Assembly (NCBI RefSeq): GCF_011038885.2
Contig: NZ_CP064952.1
Coordinates: 1,488,001 to 1,552,000 of the forward strand
From: Schaalia sp. ZJ405
Lineage (GTDB): Bacteria; Actinomycetota; Actinomycetes; Actinomycetales; Actinomycetaceae
Direction: 5' to 3'
DNA length: 64,000 bases
Positions within the stretch are counted from its first letter, which is position 1. Every line of letters begins with the position of its first letter. The notes under the pieces are model-generated. The model had not been told where the DNA came from, made no database searches, and worked only from the letters and a program-made list of their open reading frames with translations. Below are positions 8,641 through 16,436 of this stretch, one piece after another. The position numbers and the translations under genes were made by a program.

Positions 8641-9667
8641 TACCTGTATCGGTGGCTTTGTGCGCCTCAGCGGCGAAGCGGTCAAAGTCTGAGACATAGC
8701 GGGCGTCTTGTACCTTGCGGAACTCTCCAAACTCCTTCAAAGCGTGTGCGTCGGCCACCCTTCTACTGACGGTGCCCGCATTGTCGAGAATCTCGCGTGC
8801 ATCCAGCGTGAGAACCTGGTCTAGGAATTCCACCCAGTTGTCCATAGTGGTGGCGATCTGACGACGAGCCCGTGACTCTGCGAGGTTGAGATAGGCCTCC
8901 ACTAAGGACCCCAGATCCTTGAGCTCGGCGTCGGAGAGGTAGTTCTTACCAACGGTGACATCGCTACGAAGAATCTTGCCGTCGGGGCTGTTCTTCCACG
9001 AGGTGAGCCCCATATGCGGTTGGGAGGCGTCGGCTCGTTGCTTGATGAGTTCCGCAGCTGTGTGACCGTGGACCGCGTAGTGCATCTTGTTCTGCACGGT
9101 GGCAAAGAACCTCTTAGCAAGCGGGGAGGAGGAATCGTAATCGACAGCAGTGGCGAAGATGTCCGTCACTTTCTGGTAGAAGCGGCGCTCGGAGAGGCGG
9201 ATCTCTCGGATCTCTTCGAGCAGTTGCTCGAAGTAGTCCACGCCGAGGATCTCACCCTGTTCCATACGCGCGCGATCGATGACGTAGCCGCGCAGTGTGA
9301 AGTCCCTCAGTACCTTGGTGGCCCACCGGCGGAACTGCGTTGCCCGTACTGAGTTCACCCGGTAGCCCACTGAAATGATTGCGTCGAGGTTATAGTGGTC
9401 GATATTGCGCGTTACTTGCCGGGAGCCTTCGGATCGAACTATCCGGAAATTCCGGACAGTTGCCTCTACCTCGAGTTCTGCGCTGTTGTAGATGTTGCGT
9501 AGGTGTTCACTGATGGTGCGCACGTCCACACCGAACAGCTCAGCCATGAGTTTCTGCGTCAGCCAAATCGTGCCATCCTCGTAACGCACCTCGATACTGC
9601 CATTCGCTTCGCTAGTGAAGACGAGAAACTGAGAAGAGGAGACCTCCACGTGCTTATTCTCAGACAT
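8624..9667 (-). CDS. rhuM: Virulence RhuM-family protein
   Basis: About 347 aa. The N-terminal half carries the RhuM signature: [47 protein letters not shown], and ISVGYRVNS. The family has a putative DNA-binding N-domain, was first noted in Salmonella SPI-3, and occurs repeatedly inside type I R-M operons; its molecular role is not established. ATG at 9667 is chosen because it overlaps the hsdS stop codon (GATGTCTGA); an upstream in-frame start lacks similarity. The 3' end overlaps the hsdR start, so it is translated as part of the operon. A second, broken copy of its central motif lies at 16243-16345. Confidence 0.9.
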   Translation of the reverse strand: MSENKHVEVSSSQFLVFTSEANGSIEVRYEDGTIWLTQKLMAELFGVDVRTISEHLRNIYNSAELEVEATVRNFRIVRSEGSRQVTRNIDHYNLDAIISVGYRVNSVRATQFRRWATKVLRDFTLRGYVIDRARMEQGEILGVDYFEQLLEEIREIRLSERRFYQKVTDIFATAVDYDSSSPLAKRFFATVQNKMHYAVHGHTAAELIKQRADASQPHMGLTSWKNSPDGKILRSDVTVGKNYLSDAELKDLGSLVEAYLNLAESRARRQIATTMDNWVEFLDQVLTLDAREILDNAGTVSRRVADAHALKEFGEFRKVQDARYVSDFDRFAAEAHKATDTGNDDAH

Positions 9668-10877
9668 CCACGACCTCCTCATCAAGAGCTTTGTTCACGA
9701 GCTGTCCAGCCTCATCCACCCGCATACGCCCATTCATAAGCTCCGGCAGCAGAGCATCGCGCAACTCTGCGAGCCTAAGATTCTGGAACGACAAGGCCTC
9801 TAAGAACGCCATGAGTTGGTTCGCAGGCTGGAGGAGAACGATGAGAGTCTCGTCAGCGATTCGGGGAACAGGCCATGCACCTATGTCTTTCCAAGATGCG
9901 CGTGGCATTCGCGTGCCAGTAGCTGAGGCGGAGATCGAATCAATCAACGCATCAGAAGAAGCAACAACAGTGATCAATGGGAGAAACTCACGAAGGCGTG
10001 GACGGACCACGAGGATGTCCGTCGAGCACACTCCCGAAACTGGAGCGACACCCACTTTCTTAAAGTAGGGGCGCAATTTGCCAAATAGAAGATCGCCTTG
10101 CCTGAACCGGGTTTTATTACTGGCAATACCAGCATGCTCAACATTTTCCCATGAATTCAAGAATACTGATCCTCGAGGCATATGCTCTAGGGCAATATAC
10201 TTGTCACCGCTCACTACGTTTTCAGGCCGCACAGACTCTTTGGAATGAGTGCAATATGCATCAAACGTCGTGAAGTCCGCTTCAGAAAACTGGGAGAAAA
10301 TACGCTCAATCAACGCGCGGAGCAGTCGCTCGCCAATGTACTGCTGTTTCCGGTTGGATTCGATTTTGTCGTCCAGCACTCCCAGCACCCCAGCAATCCG
10401 CCGCTGTTCTGTGATTGGCGGGCACGGAATTTGTACCTTCCTAAGTTCAACCTGTGATATCCCGAAGACTGTCGTACCAGTTGCCCGTGAGTCCAGGTCA
10501 TTCCTAACAAGTGGCGACTGGAGTGCATAGAAAAGAAAGCGGCCAACAGCTAGCGACGGTTCAGTCCGAAGCGCATACAAACGCTGTCCGAGAACCCAAT
10601 CGACGTCGCGTTTCAGATATGCAACTTCACCAAGTGGTGCTTCTGAGGTTAAGATAGTATCCCCCGCAGCTAACGGAATTTTCATCCACTTTGCGTATGT
10701 TTCGGAATTCACATAGTGATGGTCGTTTTCGTTGATACGTGAGCCCTTGATGTTTAAAGCAGAAATTACTCGGTGGCCAGAAGCAGTCCAATCTGATCCA
10801 AGTTTTTTCGGAGTTTTCCCGCGATGATCAATGATCAGTGAGGTCGCTTGGTCGATCATAATCAGAGGAAAAGTCAT
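9660..10877 (-). CDS. hsdS: Type I restriction enzyme, specificity subunit HsdS
   Basis: 405 aa. Two target-recognition domains are separated by a conserved helical spacer. The first runs from about residue 1 to 150 and ends FGISQVELRKVQIPCPPITE, then QRRIAGVLGVLDDKIESNRK. The second TRD covers about 205-355, and a shorter distal spacer ends the protein (LRDALLPELMNGRMRV). HsdS sets the bipartite DNA target for both methylation and restriction; the TRDs are hypervariable, so the target cannot be read from sequence. The ATG overlaps the hsdM stop (ATGA), and the 3' end overlaps rhuM. Length and both TRDs look complete. Confidence 0.95.
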   Translation of the reverse strand: MTFPLIMIDQATSLIIDHRGKTPKKLGSDWTASGHRVISALNIKGSRINENDHHYVNSETYAKWMKIPLAAGDTILTSEAPLGEVAYLKRDVDWVLGQRLYALRTEPSLAVGRFLFYALQSPLVRNDLDSRATGTTVFGISQVELRKVQIPCPPITEQRRIAGVLGVLDDKIESNRKQQYIGERLLRALIERIFSQFSEADFTTFDAYCTHSKESVRPENVVSGDKYIALEHMPRGSVFLNSWENVEHAGIASNKTRFRQGDLLFGKLRPYFKKVGVAPVSGVCSTDILVVRPRLREFLPLITVVASSDALIDSISASATGTRMPRASWKDIGAWPVPRIADETLIVLLQPANQLMAFLEALSFQNLRLAELRDALLPELMNGRMRVDEAGQLVNKALDEEVVDV

Positions 10878-12445
10878 CGCTTTCCTCCAAACATTGCTCG
10901 GATCTGGGTTTCGAGTTCGCGACCGCGGTCGAGTTCGGCGAGGAGTTCGGCGGTCAGGCGCTTTATCTTCTGCTCGGTGGGCTCGGCGTCGGGATCCTCT
11001 GTCTGATCGAGCCCGACGTAGCGACCCGGGGTGAGGATAAAGTCGTTGTCCCGGATATCCTCGAGAGTAGCTGCCTTGCTAAATCCGGCGACGTCCTCGT
11101 AACTCTCGTGCGCGTCACGCGAGCGCCACGTGTTGTAGGTGCCGGCAATGCGGTCGATGTCCACCTCGGTGAGCTGCCGCTGTGCACGGGTAATCATCTC
11201 ACCCATGTTGCGAGCGTCAATGAAGAGCACTTCTCCGTGGCGGTCACGATGCCCGTTGCCGTGCCGGTTCTTTGAGAGGAACCACAGGCACGCAGGAATC
11301 CCCGTGTTGAAGAAGAGCTTATCGGGTAGCGCCACAATGCAGTCCACGAGGTCTGCGTCGACCAGCGCCTGGCGGATCGTGCCGTCCGTCTTTGTTTTGG
11401 AAGACAGCGCACCGTTGGCCATGACGAAGCCCGCGGCACCTGAGGGCGCGAGGTGGTAGAGGAAGTGCTGGATCCATGCGTAGTTCGCGTTGGAGTCATT
11501 CGGTGTGCCATAGGTCCAGCGTGGGTCATCCTCCAAGACTGCTGACCAGTATCCCTTCAGGTTGAAGGGAGGATTGGCGATGATGAAATCCGCACGAAGG
11601 TCCGGATGTTGATCTTCGGTGAAGGTTTCCGCGTCGCGCGGGCCAAGGTCTGCCTCGATGCCACGCAGCGCCAGATTCATCTTGGCCAGGCGCCAGGTGG
11701 AGGCGGCCTTCTCCTGACCGTAGATAGACAGTGCATCCCGGCTGCCACCGTGGGCTTCTACGAAGCGGGCCGACTGCACGAACATGCCACCGCTACCGCA
11801 GCACGGGTCATAGACGCGGCCACTAAACGGTTGGAGCATTTCAACGAGCAGATTGACCACGCTGCGCGGCGTATAGAACTCGCCGCCGTCCTTTCCCTTC
11901 TCCGAGCCAGCGAACATACCAAGGAAGTACTCATAGACACGACCGAGGATGTCGTCAGCCCCGTGATCGGCGTCCGCACCGAAACCGATGGAGCCAATGA
12001 GGTCGATGAGCTCGCCGAGCATCTCGTCCTTGAGATCCTCGCGGCCGTAGTTGCGTGGTAGGACACCTGTCAGCGTGGGGTTCTCACGCTCGATCAGTCG
12101 CATCGCCTCATCAATGGCCTGGCCAATACCTGGCAGCTTGGCCTTGGCTTGCAGCTGCTCCCACCGGGCGCCGTCGGGGATCCAGAAGACGTTATGCCCA
12201 GAATACTCGTCGCGGTCCTCGAGGAAGGAGTAGAGCTGCTCTCCATCGATGCCGTCCTCGATCAGCTCGCGTTGCAACTCGCTGCGTCGCTCCGAGAACT
12301 TATCAGACACATATTTAAGGAACACAAGCCCGAGTACCACATGCTTGTACTCGGATGCCTCCTGGTTACCTTTGGCGCGCATCGACTCAGCGGTCTCCCA
12401 CAGAGTCCGCTCGAGCGTCATTTCACTGTTCTTAGCTTTAGCCAT
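10874..12445 (-). CDS. hsdM: Type I restriction enzyme, methyltransferase subunit HsdM
   Basis: 523 aa, normal for HsdM. The N-terminal helical domain (TLWETAESMRAKGNQEASEY) is followed by the SAM-dependent N6-adenine methylase domain: GGEFYTPRSVVNL, DPCCGSGGMFVQS (SAM-binding motif I, about residues 203-215) and ANPPFNLKGYW (catalytic NPPF, about 282). The C-terminal helical tail (TAELLAELDRGRELE) contacts HsdS. With HsdS it methylates adenines in the host target, and with HsdR forms the restriction complex. It starts 19 bp after the XRE regulator gene and overlaps hsdS by four bases. Confidence 0.95.
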   Translation of the reverse strand: MAKAKNSEMTLERTLWETAESMRAKGNQEASEYKHVVLGLVFLKYVSDKFSERRSELQRELIEDGIDGEQLYSFLEDRDEYSGHNVFWIPDGARWEQLQAKAKLPGIGQAIDEAMRLIERENPTLTGVLPRNYGREDLKDEMLGELIDLIGSIGFGADADHGADDILGRVYEYFLGMFAGSEKGKDGGEFYTPRSVVNLLVEMLQPFSGRVYDPCCGSGGMFVQSARFVEAHGGSRDALSIYGQEKAASTWRLAKMNLALRGIEADLGPRDAETFTEDQHPDLRADFIIANPPFNLKGYWSAVLEDDPRWTYGTPNDSNANYAWIQHFLYHLAPSGAAGFVMANGALSSKTKTDGTIRQALVDADLVDCIVALPDKLFFNTGIPACLWFLSKNRHGNGHRDRHGEVLFIDARNMGEMITRAQRQLTEVDIDRIAGTYNTWRSRDAHESYEDVAGFSKAATLEDIRDNDFILTPGRYVGLDQTEDPDAEPTEQKIKRLTAELLAELDRGRELETQIRAMFGGKR

Positions 12446-12464
12446 AATGCGTCATCCAAACCTT

Positions 12465-12713
12465 TTAGTCTTCTTGTCGCGACGATTGAGTACATGGAAC
12501 CAGTCCGACGATGTCCAGCCGCTGGCAGTGCAATGCTTCACACATACGCACAAGCACCGCGGTTGCGACATTCTCATCGCGGCCAAGCCTTGCGATTGTC
12601 GAGGCAGAGATTCTCGCTTGCTCTCGGAGATCCTGTTTCCTCATACCTTTGTCGAGACGCGTTTTCCACAAAGGTTTGTAACTGATCTTGAGCGTGCTGA
12701 AACGACTACTCAT
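12465..12713 (-). CDS. XRE-family HTH regulator of the R-M operon
   Basis: 82 aa from ATG 12713, which has GGTGAAAG upstream. A single Cro/C1-type helix-turn-helix (about residues 18-70; QARISASTIARLGRDE is the turn and recognition helix) fills most of the protein, as in small YozG-like regulators. The longer in-frame extension up to 12905 has no similarity I recognise and is left out. Position directly before hsdM, on the same strand, suggests it acts as a controller limiting R-M expression. The inverted repeat at 12883-12902, about 170 bp upstream, is a possible operator. Confidence 0.8.
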   Translation of the reverse strand: MSSRFSTLKISYKPLWKTRLDKGMRKQDLREQARISASTIARLGRDENVATAVLVRMCEALHCQRLDIVGLVPCTQSSRQED

Positions 12714-12882
12714 TGGGCTTTCACCTGGTTCGTAGCCCCCTTCAAGGTAGTCATAGTGGCCCTTGAGTGGGTCCTGTAACAGCAGCCCGAGGGCGTACCG
12801 GAAAGCAACAGGGCTAGCCACTTCGCCTCCTTCGCCCCGGTGTGTTCGGGAAACTTCTCTGCCGTTGAAATCTAACTCATCC

Positions 12883-12902
12883 ACTGGTGTAGACACACCA
12901 GT
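12883..12902. promoter_or_regulatory. Inverted repeat, candidate operator upstream of the R-M operon
   Basis: ACTGGTGT, a 4-nt spacer and ACACCAGT form a perfect 8-bp-arm palindrome, a size typical of XRE-family operators. It lies upstream of the XRE gene. Binding is inferred from position only. Confidence 0.4.
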
Positions 12903-13337
12903 CACTGTGACTCACATTGCCAGCCAGTATAGGCGGAACAGCTGAAAGGAATTCGCCGAGAAGGACGAATTGAGCCGGTAGAGGCAAGGTAAACCGAGTT
13001 GGTAAGTTCTCGTCACACTAAAGCCAAGGGTGTGAGTGCTGCATCTGACGTCATATGTGGTGACAAGTACTCCAAGGCTGCCAAGACCACGACGGCCTCG
13101 GCCTCGAAGGTCCCGAAACCCAAGGTGAGACGAAGTAACGACGGCACGTCCCCACTCAGCCATATATACCTCTCGCCCAGATGCCACCTACCTGGGGCTT
13201 CATCGTTTTCGCAAATAACCTGCACCCACGTGGCCGAACCCTGCACCCACTGGCCTCCATAGATGCATCCCCTCTGTCCAGCGATGCACCCACCTTGCGT
13301 TTGGGATCCACCGTGACCACCATTGGTCTATAGATAG
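12903..13337. other. Gene-free stretch with remnants
   Basis: No supported gene. A short plus-strand frame (about 13000-13125, VSAASDVICGDKYSKAAKTT) has protein-like composition but no start context and no family I recognise; it may be phage debris. The right iteron array (13222-13306) lies at its end. Confidence 0.5.
13222..13306 (+). repeat. Four-copy iteron array, 21-22-bp period (right array)
   Basis: GCACCCA at 13222, 13243 and 13286, plus a degenerate GCATCCC at 13265, give spacings of 21, 22 and 21 bp. Core, copy number, period and orientation match the array at 5119-5202. The two arrays enclose the whole type I R-M operon and its terminator. Confidence 0.65.
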
Positions 13338-13688
13338 AACATCAATACACACGCCCTCCCTGGACCTCAAAACATTTTCACCCACGCAGCTCGCCGCCTC
13401 ACCGCGAGCAGGATGTTCGGTGTCCCGATCGAAACCTACGGCGGCAAGCTCACCGAGAATCTCATCCAAGCAACCGCCAGGGATCTGCTCACGAATGCCA
13501 TGCACCAAGTCGATGCAGCCGGGCACCGGATCGTCATGCACATGCACGACGAGATCGTCGTCGACGAACCCGTAATCGGCTCCCCCGTGAAGGAGATCGT
13601 GGCGCTCATGACCCAGCCGGCCACCTGGGCAGACGGCCTAGCACTTGATGCAGACGGCTACGAGTGCGACTTCTACATGAAGGAATAG
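13338..13688 (+). pseudogene. Phage-type family A DNA polymerase, C-terminal fragment
   Basis: An open frame after a stop at 13335 reads THAARRLTASRMFGVPIETY, GGKLTENLIQATARDLL, then IVMHMHDEIVVDEP and ends CDFYMKE-stop. TYGGKLTEN with QATARD and the HDE of motif C is the palm-domain end of phage-encoded DNA polymerase I-like enzymes. The polymerase fingers, exonuclease and everything N-terminal are missing. The last 16 nt overlap the Abi gene on the other strand. A second copy of the last 27 nt, 25 of 27 identical, occurs at 19460-19486. Confidence 0.75.
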
Positions 13689-14662
13689 GAGCGATGAGGG
13701 GTATCTAGGCTGACTTCCCAATTGTCAGGGAACCCCATTTCAGTGATACTGCGTAGGCTGAGATTCTCGAAATCCTTTTGAATCAAGCCTGTGAGCTTTG
13801 ACGGCCATGTTGTGCCCGGCGATATAGTGCGGAGCATGAATGCCATAACCAGTAGAGCCCCATAAAGTTTGTCGCTCTGCCCATCCGGTAGCGACGAGAG
13901 AGCAGTAATGGTGCGGAAAGCGTTCGTTGATGCTGGCGTGAGATGCCTGTTGAACAGGCGGGCATGATGGGCGCAAACGTTGCGCACAACAGTCAACTGC
14001 TCGCACCAACGCACAAGGGGATCCCTATCGTAATAGCTTTTCTTCTGCTTCGAGTTGAGCTGATCAGCATTTACATCGAATCCGAGGCTAGCAGAAATAC
14101 GGTGTTGGGCATCAGCAGGTAATCCATCAAATAAAAGGGATACATCTGAAAAATCCAGCACCTCAGCCACTACCCAGAACGGGTACTGCCCGTACTTGTT
14201 CACATAGTGACGAATTGCTGCATTGCTTGACTTTGCTCGCACAACTCGACCATAAACTCTTGCAAGCCAAGCAACGTGATCGAATCCTTCACGGAACAAC
14301 GATGGTTCACGATAAGCCAACGCACCATATTGCGTAATCCACTCGCCAACTCGAGTGCGCAGAGCAACTTCGATGCGCTCGATCCCATCATGCACCAGAG
14401 CACGCAGTTTGCGGTCAAACTCGTATAGGGCAGCGACCTCGCAAAATGATGTGTCTTCAACGAAGTCATCTAATCGAACTGGATCCTTTGGATCAGCGCT
14501 TTCTGGTAGGACGCGGTAGGGGTACCAATAGCCAGACAGCCTGTAGTACGAAACGTTTGACAGCCACTGCCGGGCAAGGGGCTCATCAAGAGCCATGCCG
14601 CGTTTGGATAGAAGCTCGAGCTGCTCCTCAAGCGTGGTTGGTTGCTTGACCTGAGGTCCCAT
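13673..14662 (-). CDS. Abi family (Abi_2, AbiD/AbiF-like) abortive-infection protein
   Basis: 329 aa, a full-length Abi_2 protein. The N-terminus has LSNVSYYRLSGYWYPYR (about 34-50), the hallmark of the family. The centre has VHDGIERIEVALRTRVGEWI, and near residue 230 VRNVCAHHARLFNR contains the R-x4-H motif of HEPN ribonucleases. Such proteins abort phage infection by blocking translation or cleaving RNA. A GGAGG lies seven bases before the ATG. Upstream are a terminator-like hairpin (14686-14717) and a 400-nt ORF-free structured region, possibly a regulatory RNA. The 3' end overlaps the phage-polymerase fragment tail-to-tail. Two broken relatives occur nearby (15471-15810, 18254-18457). Confidence 0.88.
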   Translation of the reverse strand: MGPQVKQPTTLEEQLELLSKRGMALDEPLARQWLSNVSYYRLSGYWYPYRVLPESADPKDPVRLDDFVEDTSFCEVAALYEFDRKLRALVHDGIERIEVALRTRVGEWITQYGALAYREPSLFREGFDHVAWLARVYGRVVRAKSSNAAIRHYVNKYGQYPFWVVAEVLDFSDVSLLFDGLPADAQHRISASLGFDVNADQLNSKQKKSYYDRDPLVRWCEQLTVVRNVCAHHARLFNRHLTPASTNAFRTITALSSLPDGQSDKLYGALLVMAFMLRTISPGTTWPSKLTGLIQKDFENLSLRSITEMGFPDNWEVSLDTPHRSYSFM

Positions 14663-15061
14663 GCATCGTCCTCCAGATAGAAATCCAGCCCGTCTACTCC
14701 AAGGGAGTAGCGGGCTGAACGGTTAACTCTATGGTAGCTCTGGTCCCTCAGTCTCGACAACTCCGCTCCGCTCGGTCCCGCAAACCCATACCAGCCGTCA
14801 ACTCGGCACGCGTGGATCCACCATCCCGTCCGCTTGTGGCACGCATCGAATACGTATCGGTGAACGCCAAGCACAAGGGGCTCACTTGACGACACCGGGT
14901 CGTTACCCCATGAGAGCCGCTCAGGACGGCACTTTCGCAATGAGCGCACCGGGTATCACACTGAGAGGTTATCAACCGCTGTCTCTCACCGCCTAGGGCC
15001 TGAGAGGACGAGTGCGCTGCACGGTGCATCGCCGGGACGCCTCTCAGGAAGGCGGCTTAAC
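14663..15061 (-). ncRNA. ORF-free structured leader of the Abi gene, candidate regulatory RNA
   Basis: No plausible reading frame in nearly 400 bp. On the minus strand, running toward the Abi start, there are several potential stems: CTTGTG paired with CACAAG (about 14836-14880), a GTGGATCCAC palindrome (about 14813-14822), and finally the strong hairpin at 14686-14717. AbiF-type genes are known to be accompanied by a structured RNA (the abiF RNA motif); I cannot verify a covariance match by eye. A promoter was not identified. Confidence 0.35.
14686..14717 (-). promoter_or_regulatory. Leader hairpin just upstream of the Abi gene
   Basis: CAGCCCG and CTACTCC at 14686-14700 pair with GGGAGTAG and CGGGCTG at 14703-14717, with one bulged base. 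On the minus strand it is followed by ATTTCTATCT and then the GGAGG and ATG of the Abi gene, so it may work as an attenuator or as the end of an upstream small RNA. Confidence 0.5.
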
Positions 15062-15220
15062 ATGAGCGGCAGTCTGAACCTGTGCACCCACCCGGACTTC
15101 GACAACCTGCGCACCATCATTGACGGCGAGACCATCTACATCTACGCAAAGGACGCCGCCACCGCGCTGGGATACACCAACACGAATAAGGCGATCAAAG
15201 ATCACTGCGACAGGAATCAT
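15062..15220 (+). pseudogene. Bro-N phage antirepressor fragment
   Basis: About 50 residues (FDNLRTIIDGETIYIYAKDA followed by ATALGYTNTNKAIKDHCD) match the N-terminal Bro-N domain of phage antirepressors, including the YAKDAA..LGY.N..KAI core. After about 15220 the frame loses similarity. The C-terminal KilA-C/ANT part is missing. The ATG and N-terminus look intact, so a short product is possible, but it is best read as prophage debris. Confidence 0.7.
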
Positions 15221-15335
15221 CACACACTCTGCACATATAAGCAGGTCAAAGCTCCTTTTTCCACTGAGAGTTTTCCGATTACTCCTGAGCCTCGTCCTCG
15301 TCTACTCCACCGGCCACACCACGCTACTTCTGTGC

Positions 15336-15424
15336 GCGTGATCTGGTCGCCCGCGTGCCACAGGGGCAACCGCCCGTGGGGGCGGGGAACTGAGACGCGT
15401 GATCTAGTCGCCCGTGGGTCACAG
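15336..15424. repeat. Two 28-bp repeats separated by 33 bp
   Basis: Units at 15336-15363 and 15397-15424 begin GCGTGATCT and end CACAG; they differ at 4 of 28 positions. Start-to-start distance is 61 bp, the geometry of type I-E CRISPR arrays. The intervening 33 nt contain their own GC-rich hairpin (CCGCCC...GGGCGG). There are no cas genes and no third unit, so this is a degenerate remnant or coincidence. Confidence 0.35.
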
Positions 15425-15470
15425 TGTCGTTGCTCAGGAGAATACACCCACCGAAAGATCCGCTTGCATC

Positions 15471-15810
15471 CCAGGTCAAGTTCACGCCAATTGCCAGGTA
15501 CTCCTGTGCGCTGGAAGGAAACACGACGGTTGGGCGAATAGCTTTCCAGAACGCAAGCGAGATCAGGAGCGCCGTTACCTATATCCAAGGCAGCATTCAG
15601 GTACCAGATGAGGCTCATGTGCCCGAATACACGATGCGAGACGTGTTCAACTGACAGCATCCGGGAATCATCGGTGATCTTCGGCTTTATGTCGAACACT
15701 CGCGTAAACAGGCGGGCATGATGCGTTGAATAATTGCGAAGAATATTGAGCGCTTTGGACCAAGGCTCTAACTGTGCCCCACAATCAAGAACGCCACATG
15801 CGACCACTGA
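15471..15810 (-). pseudogene. Abi family protein, C-terminal fragment
   Basis: The minus-strand frame contains LEPWSKALNILRNYSTHHAR followed by LF, the HEPN R-x4-H region of Abi_2 proteins; then GHMSLIWYLNAALDIGN; and GVPGNWRELDL, the usual C-terminal signature (compare GFPDNWEVSLD in the intact copy). Everything N-terminal to about residue 180 of the family is missing, and the frame runs on past the natural end. It is a different paralogue from the intact gene at 13673. Confidence 0.7.
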
Positions 15811-15838
15811 TGGTTTAGCCACGTGAGGCCCCTGATGA

Positions 15839-15894
15839 TGCAATCAACATCCTCGTTACTTCGCTGGGTGAAGCAACAAAGGATGTTGATTGCA
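15839..15894. repeat. Perfect 15-bp inverted repeat
   Basis: TGCAATCAACATCCT (15839-15853) and its exact reverse complement (15880-15894) enclose 26 nt that can pair further (CTTC with GAAG). The right arm is also part of the sequence duplicated near 27588. It could be a terminator-like hairpin or the end of a small mobile unit. Confidence 0.55.
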
Positions 15895-15936
15895 CCGAAA
15901 TCGGATTCATTCCAGAAGAGCGTGCGTAGCTATCTA

Positions 15937-16149
15937 TTGTCACCTACTTTTTGCCAGTTCCCGTAATTCTGCTCGCTTTGCTTTGGCCCAACACAAGTTC
16001 TCAGCGGAGGTCCGGAGTGACTCGATAATCTTGCGCACGGCCAGACGGTGCGATTCCAACTGCAAATGGCCGTTCTCTTCCACAAACGGCCGCGTCTCCT
16101 GCTCAAACTTGTCGAAGGCAGTCGCGAAATACCAACCCACGGCCATATC
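15937..16149 (-). pseudogene. Duplicated 3' fragment of the AlkD-like gene
   Basis: The last 68 codons of the AlkD-like gene at 27645-28418 are repeated here (VGWYFATAFDKFEQETRPFV and KIIESLRTSAENLCWAKAKR are shared, with one R/L difference). Nucleotide similarity extends past the stop codon, roughly 15882-16148 against 27588-27853, at about 90% or more by eye. The rest of the gene is absent. Confidence 0.85.
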
Positions 16150-16242
16150 ATGAACAAAGAGCAGGAGCGACAGGTCAGCGGCTTGTTCGGGCTCAAAAGG
16201 ATGGAATGGGGATGAGCAAGTAGGGTAAGCGGTCGATCCTGC

Positions 16243-16345
16243 GCTTTATCTGCCGGGAACCTGTGGATCGAACTATCTGGAAATTCCGGATAGTTGCCCC
16301 TGCCATGAGTTCACCGCTGTCGAATATGTTGCGAGGGTGTTTACC
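16243..16345 (-). pseudogene. RhuM fragment
   Basis: The minus-strand frame reads RNIFDSGELMAGATIRNFQI then VRSTGSRQIKR, matching the rhuM segment at about 9409-9510 ([31 protein letters not shown]). DNA identity is visible over about 100 bp. No start, no C-terminal domain. It shows that a second RhuM gene, related to the one in the R-M operon, was once here. Confidence 0.65.
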
Positions 16346-16436
16346 CTCTTGGCCAGTTTTGAGTCCAAAACTCAAGTCAGGCAAAACTACACCTCCTTGA
16401 CGAAAAAATGTCGGTGGATATCCGTAGAATTGAAAT

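Noticed and set aside
12714..12905. N-terminal extension of the XRE regulator
   Set aside because: The ATG at 12713 has a good ribosome-binding site and the extension has no similarity to the family.
14748..15029. Minus-strand frame in the Abi leader
   Set aside because: Composition is not protein-like, it has no ribosome-binding site, and the region is better explained as structured RNA.
15336..15424. Calling a true CRISPR array
   Set aside because: Only two units, imperfect and without cas genes; kept as a repeat and a finding only.
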